Assembly: GCF_023159225.1 (NCBI RefSeq)
Contig: NC_063164.1
Location: 75,163,800 to 75,227,799 of the forward strand
Length of the DNA: 64,000 nt
From: Perognathus longimembris pacificus
Taxonomy: Eukaryota; Chordata; Mammalia; Rodentia; Heteromyidae
Reading direction: 5' to 3'
The translations under genes were made by a program, and so were the position numbers. Within the stretch, counting starts at the first letter, position 1. The number at the start of each line of letters is the position of its first letter. The notes under the pieces were generated by a model. The model saw only the letters and a program-made list of their open reading frames with translations, was not told where the DNA came from and made no database searches. Positions 63,603 to 64,000 of this stretch are shown in pieces.

Positions 63603-63692
63603 AAAAAGAAAGAAAGAAATGGGGAAGGAAGGAAGGAAGGAAGGAAGGAAGGAAGGAAGGAAGGAAGGAAGGAAGGAAAAAGAAAGAAAGAA
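63358..63692. repeat. Long GAAA/GA/GGAA polypurine microsatellite
   Basis: About 335 bp, almost all purine on the plus strand, made of two long GAAA arrays separated by GAGA-rich sequence and ending in a GGAA array (~63627-63677). No SINE is recognisable next to it. Confidence 0.97.
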
Positions 63693-64000
63693 GAACACAA
63701 TATAGCCCAAAAAGTGGAAACTCCTATTCTATGTGTGTGGACTCAGACAGAAAAATGTCCTGTTCAGAGGGACATATAACAGGAGAAAAGAACTGCTGAG
63801 AGGAAAAAAAGCATTTTACTAACAAAAAGAACTTTGAGGAACTGCGACTTTCTTTATACCCAAAGTCAGAAAGGGTTTTAAATATAATTGATGAACTGTG
63901 CAACAGGAATTTTGCAGGAAGTAGTACTAGAAGTTTATAATGATGTCTTTAAGTCTTTACCTTTATGAACAAGAACATAAGATCTAGCATAACAGGTATA
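63693..64000. other. Unassigned sequence at window end
   Basis: Nothing recognised. Confidence 0.5.

Noticed and set aside
63308..63779. Long Lys/Glu/Arg and Ser/Phe/Leu frames on both strands
   Set aside because: They are translations of the polypurine microsatellite.

Overview
The window is mammalian nuclear DNA, AT-rich and full of retrotransposons. I see no host protein-coding gene, exon, rRNA or intact tRNA gene, so it is either a gene desert or the inside of a very long intron. Five dimeric SINEs join an ID-like (tRNA-Ala-derived) left half to a right half with a 'GTGGCTCAAGTGGCAGAG...' core. They match what I know of IDL-Geo, a SINE described from Geomyoidea (kangaroo rats, pocket mice, pocket gophers). 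With the B1-dID-like dimers and trimers and the rodent-type L1, this makes a geomyoid rodent the best guess. The species cannot be fixed from the sequence alone.

Layout: 1-9110 is old sequence with scattered SINEs and a GACA/GATA microsatellite. 9111-12575 holds antisense L1 pieces, including about 1.6 kb of old ORF2. 12576-25630 has SINEs, long CT and GT microsatellites and a 341-bp minus-strand solo LTR (21903-22243) with 5-bp target duplications. 25621-25969 is a chimeric retro-insertion joining U6 snRNA to an inverted L1 3' end. 26893-35202 holds more SINEs, MIR relics and L1 fragments. 35974-43497 is a full-length L1 on the plus strand with a perfect 17-bp target-site duplication. 43741-51505 has SINEs carrying or flanked by microsatellites, an L1 tail nested in a SINE, and a 35-nt U2 snRNA fragment with its own target duplication. 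51506-64000 is repeat-poor, with a block at 53820-54340 that looks like a conserved non-coding element, two SINEs, an L1 tail and a 335-bp polypurine microsatellite.

The only real protein-coding sequence is in the 35991-43480 L1. ORF1 is open (369 codons from the preferred start). ORF2 runs in one frame over 1280 codons with endonuclease and reverse-transcriptase residues in place, but two nonsense codons at 39242 and 39974 break it. L1 supplies the retrotransposition machinery; the SINEs, the U6 and U2 fragments and the truncated L1 tails are its products or parasites. Family names for SINEs, MIR and the LTR come from recognition by eye, not from a database search.
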